64,000 nucleotides of DNA from DATAPE01 sp034667525 (GTDB lineage Bacteria; Actinomycetota; CADDZG01; WHSQ01). Of the stretch, positions 55,089 through 63,575 are shown one piece after another (the stretch's first letter is position 1; every line of letters begins with the position of its first letter). The stretch is taken from contig JAXDJO010000010.1 in NCBI GenBank assembly GCA_034667525.1, forward strand, positions 1 through 64,000, written 5' to 3'. The position numbers and the translations under genes were made by a program. The notes under the pieces are model-generated. The model was not told the DNA's origin. It saw only the letters and a list, made by a program, of their open reading frames with translations, and searched no databases.

Positions 55089-55745
55089 CTATGCCTCCTC
55101 GGTAAGGGCCCGGTCGAGGAATCCCGCAATCGTCGAGGCAAGTGTCTCGTACTTAGCCCAAAAGAAGTGATTCGCGCCGGGTACTTCTACATAAGTTGCG
55201 CTGCTCATTCCCTCTGCCCATCGCTTGCACTCTGCAGGTGCGACCTGGTCGTCGTTGGAGCCGGTGATGACCAAGATCGGATACGAGATCTCGCACGAAT
55301 GCGGAGGCGGAATGCCTGCGGTGATACCTGGTCGGGCATCTACTGCAGGCGCTATCGCGACGCACGCGGCCAAGCTGGTGTCGTCGCACGCCACATGGAT
55401 GGCGACCGCCGCCCCGAACGACCATCCTGCGATCGCCACGGGGAATCCGGGCATCCGGGCTCGAAGGAATGCCAAGCCTGCTCGAGCATCGCCCACCTCG
55501 GCTTCGCCGGTTCCGGACTCTCCTTGCGAGGCGCCGATGCCGCGAAAGTTCAATCTCAGAACGGCCCAGCGCCTGGCCACCAGCTCCTCTCGAAGGGCCA
55601 AGAGCAAAGGAGCATTCATCGTTCCGCCCATCTTGGGGTGGGGGTGGCAGAGAAGCAGCGACCCGGTCGATGAGCCTTCTGAGTCCAGGGTCCCTTCTAA
55701 GGCCAGGCCGTCCTCGGTCATCAGTGTGACGGCCTCCGAGATCAC
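55089..55745 (-). CDS. Alpha/beta hydrolase (dienelactone hydrolase-like)
   Basis: 218 residues from GTG 55745, which overlaps the HIT stop by 4 bases (GTGA). Motifs: LLLCHPHPKMGGTMNAPLLL, LRLNFRGIGASQGE, AGWSFGAAVAIHVA (nucleophile Ser) and PGANHFFW (catalytic His). The HPHPxxGGxM signature is that of the small YcjY/DLH-like group. The substrate is unknown. Confidence 0.86.
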   Translation of the reverse strand: MISEAVTLMTEDGLALEGTLDSEGSSTGSLLLCHPHPKMGGTMNAPLLLALREELVARRWAVLRLNFRGIGASQGESGTGEAEVGDARAGLAFLRARMPGFPVAIAGWSFGAAVAIHVACDDTSLAACVAIAPAVDARPGITAGIPPPHSCEISYPILVITGSNDDQVAPAECKRWAEGMSSATYVEVPGANHFFWAKYETLASTIAGFLDRALTEEA

Positions 55746-56158
55746 TGCTGCTCCCGGAGAGCCGCCCGGATCCCTGCGGCCACCTTCTCCGCGGAGGATT
55801 CGTCGGGATAAGGCTTGCGCGGCCACAGGAACCCCCGCAGACCATCATGGAATCTGCGCGGGACGAGATGAAGATGCAGATGGGGGACCGACTGGCTGAC
55901 CTTGTTGTTGATCACGATCAGCGATCCATCCGCGCTCGCTGCCGCTTGAACCGCCTGTGCCAATCGTCGGGCGGTTCCAAAGACTGGTTCGATCAGGTCG
56001 GCCGGCAGATCGGAAAGGGTTTCATGATGGTGTTTCGGCACGAGAAGGGTGTGGCCGGGGAACAACGGCCGTATATCGAGGAAGGCCAACGTTCGTTCTT
56101 CATCGAGAACCACATGGGCGGGGACTTCGCCGGCGACGATCTGACAGAAGAGACACAT
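55742..56158 (-). CDS. HIT family nucleotide hydrolase/transferase
   Basis: 138 residues: CLFCQIVAGEVPAHVVLDEERTLAFLDI, PFPGHTLLVPK-type HxH/GHT segment, INNKVSQSVPHLHLHLVPR with the histidine triad at 93/95/97. The family hydrolyses nucleoside phosphoramidates and related compounds. It is the first gene of the minus-strand operon; the region to 56248 contains divergent promoters. Confidence 0.9.
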   Translation of the reverse strand: MCLFCQIVAGEVPAHVVLDEERTLAFLDIRPLFPGHTLLVPKHHHETLSDLPADLIEPVFGTARRLAQAVQAAASADGSLIVINNKVSQSVPHLHLHLVPRRFHDGLRGFLWPRKPYPDESSAEKVAAGIRAALREQQ

Positions 56159-56247
56159 GGCCCGCAGAGACTAAGTGTGCGGGTACCTTTCCTGCCAGGG
56201 AGCATGGGCGTGATGCTTCACCACCTCATCGCCGGAAGGGAGATCCC

Positions 56248-56544
56248 ATGGACGAGAACAGCGTTCGCGAACGGGCCCAGGCACACGCTGCCGCCAACGT
56301 TGCTGGAGACATGGCCCGCGCTGCAGGCGACCTCACCGAGGAGGCTCGGGCGAACATCGGACCGGTTGCGCGCCGGTTGCCCAGGCCGATCACTGCCGGT
56401 GAGGTGATCGATGTCGTGATGGGATCGAAGGATCGGTTCATAACCGAGATCCGGTACTCGGGAGAGGACGGCTCGGTCCTTGTCGAGTCGGTGTGGATCG
56501 AGCAGGACGGCCGGCCGATGATTTCCGAGACCAGGGTGGTGTAG
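56248..56544 (+). CDS. Hypothetical protein
   Basis: 98 residues from ATG 56248, with GGAAGGGAG upstream; the frame is open to 55957 but that part is antisense to the HIT gene. The N-terminal half is helical and charged (ERAQAHAAANVAGDMARAAGDLTEEARANIGPVARRLP); the second half is beta-rich and ends DGSVLVESVWIEQDGRPMISETRVV. I do not recognise a family. It may pair with the next gene, 18 bases away. Confidence 0.6.
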   Translation: MDENSVRERAQAHAAANVAGDMARAAGDLTEEARANIGPVARRLPRPITAGEVIDVVMGSKDRFITEIRYSGEDGSVLVESVWIEQDGRPMISETRVV

Positions 56545-56562
56545 CTGGCTATCCTGAGAGGT

Positions 56563-56946
56563 GTGGAAGCACAGATCAATGGTCTCCAGCGCAAGATCAT
56601 CTCGAGCAGCGTGCGTCCTCTGACGATCGGCCACGGCGATTCGGGCATTCCGCTGCGCAATGGACGCACGCTCCCTTTCGTGGTGGCACGTTCCTGGAGC
56701 GCACCAGCAGGTCACTACGACGAAGCCTGGTATCTGGTTGAGCCCACGACGCGAGAGGTTCTATTCGAGGGATCCAACCGGGAAGTGCGGGTGTGGGGTC
56801 TCCAGTCATGGACAGAGTTCTCCGACACAGTCACCGAGGCCATTCCCTTGAAGGCCGGCGCCTACTTGATCATCTTCGCCCTGGGCGGATCGCAAGGAGG
56901 ACAGATGACAGTAGCGGCTGCCGACGTAAAGCAGTCTGCTGCCTGA
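56563..56946 (+). CDS. Hypothetical beta-rich protein
   Basis: 127 residues from GTG 56563 (GAGAGG upstream). It is mostly beta-rich: IISSSVRPLTIGHGDSGIPLRNGRTLPFVV, then HYDEAWYLVEPTTREVLFEGSNREVRVWG and AYLIIFALGGSQGGQMTV. The sequence has no clear catalytic or membrane motif. Family unknown. It follows the 98-residue gene by 18 bases and precedes a 141-base gap before the protease. Confidence 0.55.
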   Translation: MEAQINGLQRKIISSSVRPLTIGHGDSGIPLRNGRTLPFVVARSWSAPAGHYDEAWYLVEPTTREVLFEGSNREVRVWGLQSWTEFSDTVTEAIPLKAGAYLIIFALGGSQGGQMTVAAADVKQSAA

Positions 56947-57087
56947 TCGGATTGCTTGACCGGCGTTCCGCGTCGGCACAAACTTTGTAGTGCCGGTCTC
57001 TGAGGAATAGCCGAGCTTCCCCATGGCATCCGCAGATGCCGGCTCAGAGCAAACCAAAGCCCCTGCCGCCCTCGTATCCTTCATGAG

Positions 57088-58197
57088 ATGCGCCGACCCC
57101 TGATCGTCCTGATCTGCATTGCGGCCTTGATCGGTTCCGCTTGTGCCGTCGATCTGAAGTCGCATTATCAAGCTTCGCCCGTCTCAAAGGTGTCGTTGAA
57201 GCAGGCCCCAGCGGTCAGCAGTCATTCTTCGGTGGCCACGGTTGTGAAGAAGGTGCTTCCGTCGGTGGTGAACATCCGGGTAACCCAGTTCGGCGTAAGC
57301 GGTTTGTTGGGCGGATCACAGACAGGAAAAGCAGAGGCATCAGGCGTTGTGATCAGTCGTGACGGGACCATCCTGACCAATAACCACGTCATCCAGGGCG
57401 CCGTGAAGGTCACCGTGGTCTTCAACGACGGCATCCATACCCACCCGATGCAGGGCCATGTGTTGGGCGCCGACCCGACCCACGACCTCGCCGTGGTGAA
57501 GGTCGATGCGTCCGACCTAAAACCCATCATCATCGGCCACTCCCGGTACCTCGAACTGGGTGACGGAGTGATAGCTCTGGGCTTTCCACTTGGGCTCGGA
57601 GGACCGACGGTGACAAAGGGGATCGTCTCTGGGGTCGATCGGACGATCACGGTTCGGGGAGAGAATGGGGCAACCGAGCACCTCGTTGGGCTGCTGCAAA
57701 CTGATGCCGCTATCAATCCCGGCAACTCCGGGGGGGCCCTGGTGAATTCGGCGGGTCAGCTCGTCGGCATCAACACCGCGGCCGCCCAAGCGGGATCAGC
57801 AGAGAACGTGGGCTTTGCCATCGCGATCGACCACGCGCTCCCTATCGTCAGGCGAGTCCTAAGCGCGCCGGTGCAGAAGCGAGCATGGCTCGGCGTCTCT
57901 GTGCGCGACCTCGATTCCACCCTCGCTCTGCAGTTGGGCTTAGACCCTCACACGACGGGAGCGCTAGTCGCAGGCGTTATCCCCGGCAGCCCGGCTGCGC
58001 GGGCCGGCATCAAAACGGGAGACGTGATAGTCGCCGTCGCCGGGACCTCCATCACTTCTGCCAGCGACTTGACGAGCGAGCTGACGAACCTCACCCCCGG
58101 GCAACATGTCGCCGTCAAGGTCACCCGAAGCCATGTCAGCCGCACGATCCAGGTCACCTTGTCGAATCGCCCTGCAACCTTCCAACCCAAGGGCTAG
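57088..58197 (+). CDS. HtrA/DegP-like trypsin-family serine protease with PDZ domain, lipoprotein
   Basis: 369 residues. A signal peptide with lipobox LIGSAC (Cys19) leads to a short linker and the S1C protease domain with His100 (LTNNHVI), Asp133 (HDLAVVKV) and Ser214 (PGNSGGALV). A C-terminal PDZ domain spans about 265-360 (WLGVSVRDLD, GVIPGSPAARAGIKTGDVIVAVAG). It would act outside the cytoplasmic membrane in protein quality control. It lies just upstream of trmI and the proteasome locus. Confidence 0.93.
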   Translation: MRRPLIVLICIAALIGSACAVDLKSHYQASPVSKVSLKQAPAVSSHSSVATVVKKVLPSVVNIRVTQFGVSGLLGGSQTGKAEASGVVISRDGTILTNNHVIQGAVKVTVVFNDGIHTHPMQGHVLGADPTHDLAVVKVDASDLKPIIIGHSRYLELGDGVIALGFPLGLGGPTVTKGIVSGVDRTITVRGENGATEHLVGLLQTDAAINPGNSGGALVNSAGQLVGINTAAAQAGSAENVGFAIAIDHALPIVRRVLSAPVQKRAWLGVSVRDLDSTLALQLGLDPHTTGALVAGVIPGSPAARAGIKTGDVIVAVAGTSITSASDLTSELTNLTPGQHVAVKVTRSHVSRTIQVTLSNRPATFQPKG

Positions 58198-58273
58198 CTG
58201 TCGCGCTAGGAGGTCCCGTGGCTCCCGGCACTCCGCTGTCGAAGCGCTCCGCCTTTATTCACGGCGGCGTTGG

Positions 58274-59158
58274 ATGACGGAGCGCGGGCCTCTGAAGGAT
58301 GGAGAGCGCGTATTGGTCATCGACTCACGAGCGCGTCGTTACCTCATGACCCTCAAGCCGGGAGGCGAGTTTCACACCCACCTGGGTGCCCTTCGTCACG
58401 ACGATCTCATCGGCCGCTCCGAGGGAACGGTGGTGACTGCGTCGCGGGGATCCAAGCTGCTGGCCTTTCGGCCGACGCTGGCCGACTTCGTGCTGAAGAT
58501 GCAGCGGGGCGCACAAGTCGTCTATCCGAAGGACCTCGGTCTGATCCTCGTCTACGCCGACATCTTTCCGGGTGCACGCGTGCTCGAAGCGGGAGCCGGA
58601 TCGGGCTCGTTGACGCTTACCTTGCTGCGGGCGGTTGGGGCTGACGGTTCCGTGGTTTCCTACGAGCTTCGCGACGACCACCATCGACAAGCCACAGCCA
58701 ACGTTGAGGCCTGGTACCGCGCGTTCGGAGCCAAAGCCGACAACCTTGAGATCGTTCTGGGGGATGTGTTCAACGCCCCCTCGGTTGCTGCTCACGGGAC
58801 TTTCGATCGCATCATCCTCGACCTGCCGGAACCTTGGCAGGCTCTGGAAACAGCCGCGCGAGTACTCGTGAGCGGCGGAGTCCTGTGCTGCTACCTGCCG
58901 ACCGTCCCCCAGGTGATGCGTGCCGTCGAGGCCATGAGAGCTGGGGGATACGCGCTGATCAACACGTTCGAGGCGCTGATCAGAACCTGGAACGTCTCCG
59001 GACAGTCGGTTCGCCCTGACCACCGGATGGTGGCTCATACCGGCTTCATCATCACGGCGCGCAAACTTGCTCCCGCGGAGGAGTCCGGCGATGGCTCCGA
59101 ACGATCTGCCGCGGCGGGGAACGTGAAGATGCCGTGGTCGGAGAGGGCTAGGGAGTAG
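58274..59158 (+). CDS. trmI: tRNA (adenine-58-N1)-methyltransferase TrmI
   Basis: 294 residues. N-terminal beta domain (GPLKDGERVLVIDSRARRYLMTLKPGGEFHTHLG), ADFVLKMQRGAQVVYPKDLGLIL, SAM site VLEAGAGSGSLTLTLLRAVG and catalytic DRIILDLPEPWQALE. It makes m1A58 in tRNA. ATG 58274 begins at the domain; the upstream frame is inside the protease gene and not conserved. It lies just before the ARC gene, as in many Actinobacteria. Confidence 0.93.
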   Translation: MTERGPLKDGERVLVIDSRARRYLMTLKPGGEFHTHLGALRHDDLIGRSEGTVVTASRGSKLLAFRPTLADFVLKMQRGAQVVYPKDLGLILVYADIFPGARVLEAGAGSGSLTLTLLRAVGADGSVVSYELRDDHHRQATANVEAWYRAFGAKADNLEIVLGDVFNAPSVAAHGTFDRIILDLPEPWQALETAARVLVSGGVLCCYLPTVPQVMRAVEAMRAGGYALINTFEALIRTWNVSGQSVRPDHRMVAHTGFIITARKLAPAEESGDGSERSAAAGNVKMPWSERARE

Positions 59159-59173
59159 GCTTTTGCGAGGGAG

Positions 59174-60931
59174 GTGGTTGCGATTCCAGCCAGCGATTTC
59201 GAGCGGTACGACCGGGAGATCCAAGAACTCCGGGGCCAAGTGAAGCTCCTGGAAGACGAGCTTGGCATCGCCCGCCGGCAGCTGGACGCGGCCCCCCGTC
59301 AGATCCACAACTTGGAGAAGCGTCTTGCCGAAGCTGCTGCTGAGATGGCCGGTACGCGCGAGACCAACGCCCGATTGGACGGACTCCTGCGCGAGGCGCG
59401 AGAGCAACTGGGCATCCTCAAAGAAGAGGTGGAGAAGCTGGCGAAGCCACCTTCAAGCTATGGGGTCTTCTTGCACCTGTACGAGGATCACACCGCGGAT
59501 GTTTTCACCAACGGCCGCAAACTGCGGGTCAATCTGTTGAGGGAGAACGTCGAGCTGGAACAACTCGAACGCGGGAAAGAGGTCATCCTGAACGACGCTC
59601 TTAACATCATCGGGGTGTGCGAGTTCGACACACAGGGCGAGGTCGTCACTCTGAAAGAGCTCCTCGACGGCGGGGAGCGAGCGCTCGTTCTTGGCCGGGG
59701 CGATGAAGAGCGCGTGGTGGAGTTAGCCGAGCCTTTGAAGGGGATCCGACTGAACGCGGGAGACACGCTGCTCCTCGAGCCGAAATCTGGGCACATCCTG
59801 GAGAAGTTGCCGAAACCAGAAGTGGAAGAGCTCATCCTGGAAGAAGTTCCCGACATCTCCTACGAGGATATCGGTGGGCTCAGAGAGCAGCTCGAAGAGA
59901 TCAGGGATGCGGTCGAGTTGCCATACCTGCACGCGGAACTGTTCCGGGAGCACCAGCTCGAGCCGCCCAAGGGGATCCTGCTGTACGGGCCCCCGGGCTG
60001 CGGCAAGACCCTCGTTGCCAAAGCGGTCGCGAACTCGCTGGCAAAGAAAGTGGCGGCGAAGTCCGGCCGGGATGATCGGCGCTCGTATTTCTTGAATATC
60101 AAAGGTCCCGAGCTTTTGAACAAGTACGTGGGTGAGACCGAACGTCAGATCCGGATGATCTTCCAGAGGGCCAAGGAAAAGTCGGAAGAAGGCGTTCCCG
60201 TCATTGTGTTCTTTGACGAGATGGATTCGCTGTTCCGGACGCGCGGGTCGGGCATCTCGAGTGACATCGAATCCACCATCGTTCCCCAGCTGCTGGCCGA
60301 GATCGACGGTGTCGAGACGCTCAAGAACGTCATCGTGGTGGGCGCATCGAACCGCGAGGACCTCATCGATCCTGCCATCCTGCGACCGGGGCGCTTAGAT
60401 GTGAAGATCAAGATCGAGCGGCCCGACCGAGCGGCTTCCAGAGACATCTTCTCGAAGTACCTCACCCCGGACCTTCCCATATCGCAGGCTGAGATAGCCC
60501 GGCACGGTTCTCCGGAGGAGACCGTTGTGGCGATCATCGCCGAGACGGTCGAGAAGATGTACAGCGAGGACGACGACAATCGCTTCCTCGAGGTCACCTA
60601 TGCCAACGGCGACAAAGAGACGCTGTTCTTCAAGGACTTCGCCTCGGGCGCCATGATCGAGAACATCGTTCGGAGGGCCAAGAAAACCGCCATTAAGCGT
60701 GCGATCAGAGGCGAACCAAAGGGTGTCAATCAGCAAGACCTGCTGAACGCCATCCACCAGGAATACAAGGAGAATGAGGACCTTCCGAACACCACCAATC
60801 CCGACGACTGGGCCAAGATCTCAGGCAAGAAGGGGGAACGGATCGTTTACATCCGAACCTTGGTCGGAGAGCGCAAAGATGGAGAGGGCAACCGCCAGGT
60901 CGAGCGTGTCTCGACCGGCCAATACCTCTAG
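59174..60931 (+). CDS. arc: Proteasome-associated AAA ATPase ARC/Mpa
   Basis: 585 residues: N-terminal coiled coil (about 9-95) that binds Pup, tandem OB domains (about 96-225), and an AAA domain with GPPGCGKT (272-279), IVFFDEMDSL (Walker B) and GASNREDLIDPAILRPGRLD. The C-terminus ends QYL, the HbYX-like tail that docks into the 20S core. It unfolds pupylated proteins. It starts GTG 59174, 16 bases after trmI; dop follows 40 bases later. Confidence 0.96.
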   Translation: MVAIPASDFERYDREIQELRGQVKLLEDELGIARRQLDAAPRQIHNLEKRLAEAAAEMAGTRETNARLDGLLREAREQLGILKEEVEKLAKPPSSYGVFLHLYEDHTADVFTNGRKLRVNLLRENVELEQLERGKEVILNDALNIIGVCEFDTQGEVVTLKELLDGGERALVLGRGDEERVVELAEPLKGIRLNAGDTLLLEPKSGHILEKLPKPEVEELILEEVPDISYEDIGGLREQLEEIRDAVELPYLHAELFREHQLEPPKGILLYGPPGCGKTLVAKAVANSLAKKVAAKSGRDDRRSYFLNIKGPELLNKYVGETERQIRMIFQRAKEKSEEGVPVIVFFDEMDSLFRTRGSGISSDIESTIVPQLLAEIDGVETLKNVIVVGASNREDLIDPAILRPGRLDVKIKIERPDRAASRDIFSKYLTPDLPISQAEIARHGSPEETVVAIIAETVEKMYSEDDDNRFLEVTYANGDKETLFFKDFASGAMIENIVRRAKKTAIKRAIRGEPKGVNQQDLLNAIHQEYKENEDLPNTTNPDDWAKISGKKGERIVYIRTLVGERKDGEGNRQVERVSTGQYL

Positions 60932-60970
60932 GGGGATCGGCGACGCGACATACCGTCGTAACCTCGTTCT

Positions 60971-62452
60971 ATGGCGATACCAAAGATCTGCGGGATCGAG
61001 ACGGAATATGGCATCGTGGTCCAGGAGGCTGTGGACTTCAATCCCATCCTGACGTCCTCGTTCCTGATCAACGCGTACGCCAATCCCATATTCAAACGGG
61101 TGAAGTGGGATTACGACGAAGAGAGGCCGTTGCGGGACGCGCGCGGCTTCGACCGGGCTCCCGCTGATGGGGGCGGCGAAGAAGAAACGGGATTAGTCAA
61201 CGTCATCCTCCCTAATGGGTCGCGCTACTACGTGGATCATGCCCATCCGGAGTACTCCAGCCCGGAATGCTCCAACGCCTTGGATGCAGTGATCTGGGAC
61301 AAAGCCGGTGAAAGGATCCTCGAACAGTCGATGGACGCAGTGAACGAGCTCACCCCGACCGGACAGCGCTTGTTCATCTGTAAGAACAACTCCGACGGAA
61401 AGGGCAACTCCTACGGCTGCCACGAGAACTATCTTGTCGACCGTCGTACACCCTTTCCCAACCTCATCAAGCACCTGATCCCATTCTTTGTCTCGCGGCA
61501 GATCTTCACGGGCGCCGGCAAGGTGGGAGCGGAAAACTCTGCGGAAAGGACCGACTATCAGATCTCGCAGAGAGCCGATTTCTTCGAGGTTGAGGTGGGG
61601 CTGGAGACCACGTTCAAACGACCGATCATCAATACGCGGGACGAGCCGCATGCAGATCCAGAACGGTACCGGCGTCTTCACGTGATCGTCGGAGACGCGA
61701 ACATGGCCGAACTTCCGATCTTCTTGAAGATCGGTACGACTTCTTTGCTCCTTGCGATGATCGAGGATGACTTCATCGCTGACGACATGACGCTAGCCGA
61801 CCCCACCGGCGCAATGCGCTCGGTGTCGCACGATCCCGCATGCCGGACGAGTTTCGAGACGGCCGAGGGAGCGTCTATCACCGCCATCGAGCTGCAATGG
61901 GAATACCTGAAGCTGGCCAAGAAGTATGTGTCCGAGAACGAGAGCAGTGAAGTCTCAGACCGCGTGCTCGACGAGTGGGAGAGGGTGTTGGAGGGTCTTG
62001 AACGGGACCCGATGTCGCTGTCGGCGGATCTGGACTGGGTGGCCAAACTCTCGTTGTTAGAGGCCTACCGCGAGCGCGACGGGCTTCCTTGGGATCACCC
62101 GAAGCTCCGCTTGATCGACTTGCAATATCACGAGGTTCGGCGGGAGCGGAGCCTCTACTGGAAGTTGATCGACTCGGGAAAGATCACCAGGCTCGTGACC
62201 GACCTCGAGATCGAGCATGCGGTTCATAATCCCCCTGAGGACACACGCGCCTACTTCAGGGGGGAATGCCTGAGACGTTTCTCTTCCCGGATCGCCGCCG
62301 CGTCATGGGATTCGTTGATCTTCGACATCGGAGACGACGCGTTGCGCAAAGTCCCGACGATGGACCCCGTCAGGGGAACGCGCTCCTTGGTGGGGGGGTT
62401 GCTCGAAGACTGCCCGGATGCGGCGCAACTGGTCAAGGCGCTGAGCTCCTAG
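60971..62452 (+). CDS. dop: Deamidase/depupylase Dop
   Basis: 493 residues: IETEYGIVVQEAVDFNPILTSS at the start, RYYVDHAHPEYSSPECSNAL, CKNNSDGKGNSYGCHENYLV and HNPPEDTRAYFRG. The last is typical of Dop and PafA. Dop is chosen over PafA because of its position before pup and the N-terminal PKICGIETEYGI. Dop removes Pup from targets and in most Actinobacteria deamidates the Pup C-terminal Gln; here Pup already ends in Glu. PafA, the ligase, is not in the window. Confidence 0.92.
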   Translation: MAIPKICGIETEYGIVVQEAVDFNPILTSSFLINAYANPIFKRVKWDYDEERPLRDARGFDRAPADGGGEEETGLVNVILPNGSRYYVDHAHPEYSSPECSNALDAVIWDKAGERILEQSMDAVNELTPTGQRLFICKNNSDGKGNSYGCHENYLVDRRTPFPNLIKHLIPFFVSRQIFTGAGKVGAENSAERTDYQISQRADFFEVEVGLETTFKRPIINTRDEPHADPERYRRLHVIVGDANMAELPIFLKIGTTSLLLAMIEDDFIADDMTLADPTGAMRSVSHDPACRTSFETAEGASITAIELQWEYLKLAKKYVSENESSEVSDRVLDEWERVLEGLERDPMSLSADLDWVAKLSLLEAYRERDGLPWDHPKLRLIDLQYHEVRRERSLYWKLIDSGKITRLVTDLEIEHAVHNPPEDTRAYFRGECLRRFSSRIAAASWDSLIFDIGDDALRKVPTMDPVRGTRSLVGGLLEDCPDAAQLVKALSS

Positions 62453-62527
62453 GTCGTCCGTCTCCGGGGATGAGCCGGTGCCGGCAGTAGGATTGAGGTC
62501 TGAAGCAACCTATAGATGAGGTGATCG

Positions 62528-62713
62528 ATGCCCGGCGAGCAGACACGCAAGCCGAAGCCACGAGAAGAAGAAGCTCAAGAGAGTCCAGACGAGCACGTTT
62601 CTACCTCCGATTCCACCAAGGAGGTAGACGATCTCCTGGACGAGATCGACGCCGTCTTGGAATCCAACGCAGAGGACTTCGTCCGCGCTTTTGTTCAGAA
62701 GGGCGGCGAATGA
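62528..62713 (+). CDS. pup: Prokaryotic ubiquitin-like protein Pup
   Basis: 61 residues. A disordered, charged N-terminal half leads to the helix KEVDDLLDEIDAVLESNAEDFVRAFVQKGGE. The C-terminal GGE is ready for ligation without deamidation, unlike the GGQ of mycobacteria. Its stop overlaps the prcB ATG by 4 bases. Confidence 0.96.
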   Translation: MPGEQTRKPKPREEEAQESPDEHVSTSDSTKEVDDLLDEIDAVLESNAEDFVRAFVQKGGE

Positions 62714-63564
62714 GGGAAGAGGCCTTCGCCGACCTCATCCGGGTCCCCATTCACGGTCCCGGAGCGTCCTTCTCGGAAGTTCTCAAGAGCCAAGCGCAAC
62801 ATCTTTTGCCGAGCCCGGATCCCAAAGCCCACCTGGAGGTGCCCGAAGGCACCACGGTACTGGCGCTTCGTTATGCAGAGGGCGTCATCATGGCCGGAGA
62901 CCGCCGAGCCACCGAAGGCTTTCAGATCGCTCATCGGTCGATAGAGAAGGTATTCGCCGCCGACCGCATGTCGGCCATCGCGATAGCCGGGGCCGCCGGG
63001 CCCGCAGTCGAGATCGTCAGGTTGTTTCAGACCGAACTGGAGCACTACGAGAAGGTGGAGGGCGAGCGTTTGACGTTGGAGGGCAAGGCGAACAAGCTCT
63101 CCCAGATGATCCGCGCGAACCTCCCCGCGGCCATGCAAGGTCTCGTGGTCGTTCCTCTGTTCGCCGGCTACGACGAGGCGAGACAACTAGGTCGCATCTT
63201 CAAGTATGACGTTACCGGTGGACGCTATGAGGAGGACGACTACCACGCAACCGGGTCAGGGGGCAAGGACGCGCGGTCTTCGCTCAAGAAGCGGTACCGA
63301 CCCGACCTGACGCGGGAGGATGCCGTGAAAGCTGCCATCGAGGCCCTCTTCGATGCTGCTGACGAGGACGTCGGCACCGGTGGCCCGGATCTGATCCGCG
63401 GCATCTTTCCGAACGTCGCAGTTATCTCGATGGAGGGCATCAAAGAATTGGCCGAGGATGAGATCCGCACGCTCTTCGACGAGCTCATCTCGGAGCGGCG
63501 CCAGGAGATGCTGCAACCGGAGACCCATCCCGTTGATGTGCGTCGTCCCGGCGACGAGGACTAG
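62710..63564 (+). CDS. prcB: 20S proteasome beta subunit
   Basis: 284 residues from ATG 62710 (overlaps pup as ATGA). A propeptide of 47 residues ends at Gly47; Thr48 in PEGTTVLALRYAEGVIMAGDRRAT would be the catalytic N-terminal Thr after processing. Asp and Lys ligands follow in the usual places (GDRRAT, KVFAAD). The C-terminal tail beyond the fold is about 35 residues. The frame is open to 62521 upstream through pup. Confidence 0.96.
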   Translation: MREEAFADLIRVPIHGPGASFSEVLKSQAQHLLPSPDPKAHLEVPEGTTVLALRYAEGVIMAGDRRATEGFQIAHRSIEKVFAADRMSAIAIAGAAGPAVEIVRLFQTELEHYEKVEGERLTLEGKANKLSQMIRANLPAAMQGLVVVPLFAGYDEARQLGRIFKYDVTGGRYEEDDYHATGSGGKDARSSLKKRYRPDLTREDAVKAAIEALFDAADEDVGTGGPDLIRGIFPNVAVISMEGIKELAEDEIRTLFDELISERRQEMLQPETHPVDVRRPGDED

Positions 63565-63575
63565 AGGCCGCCACC

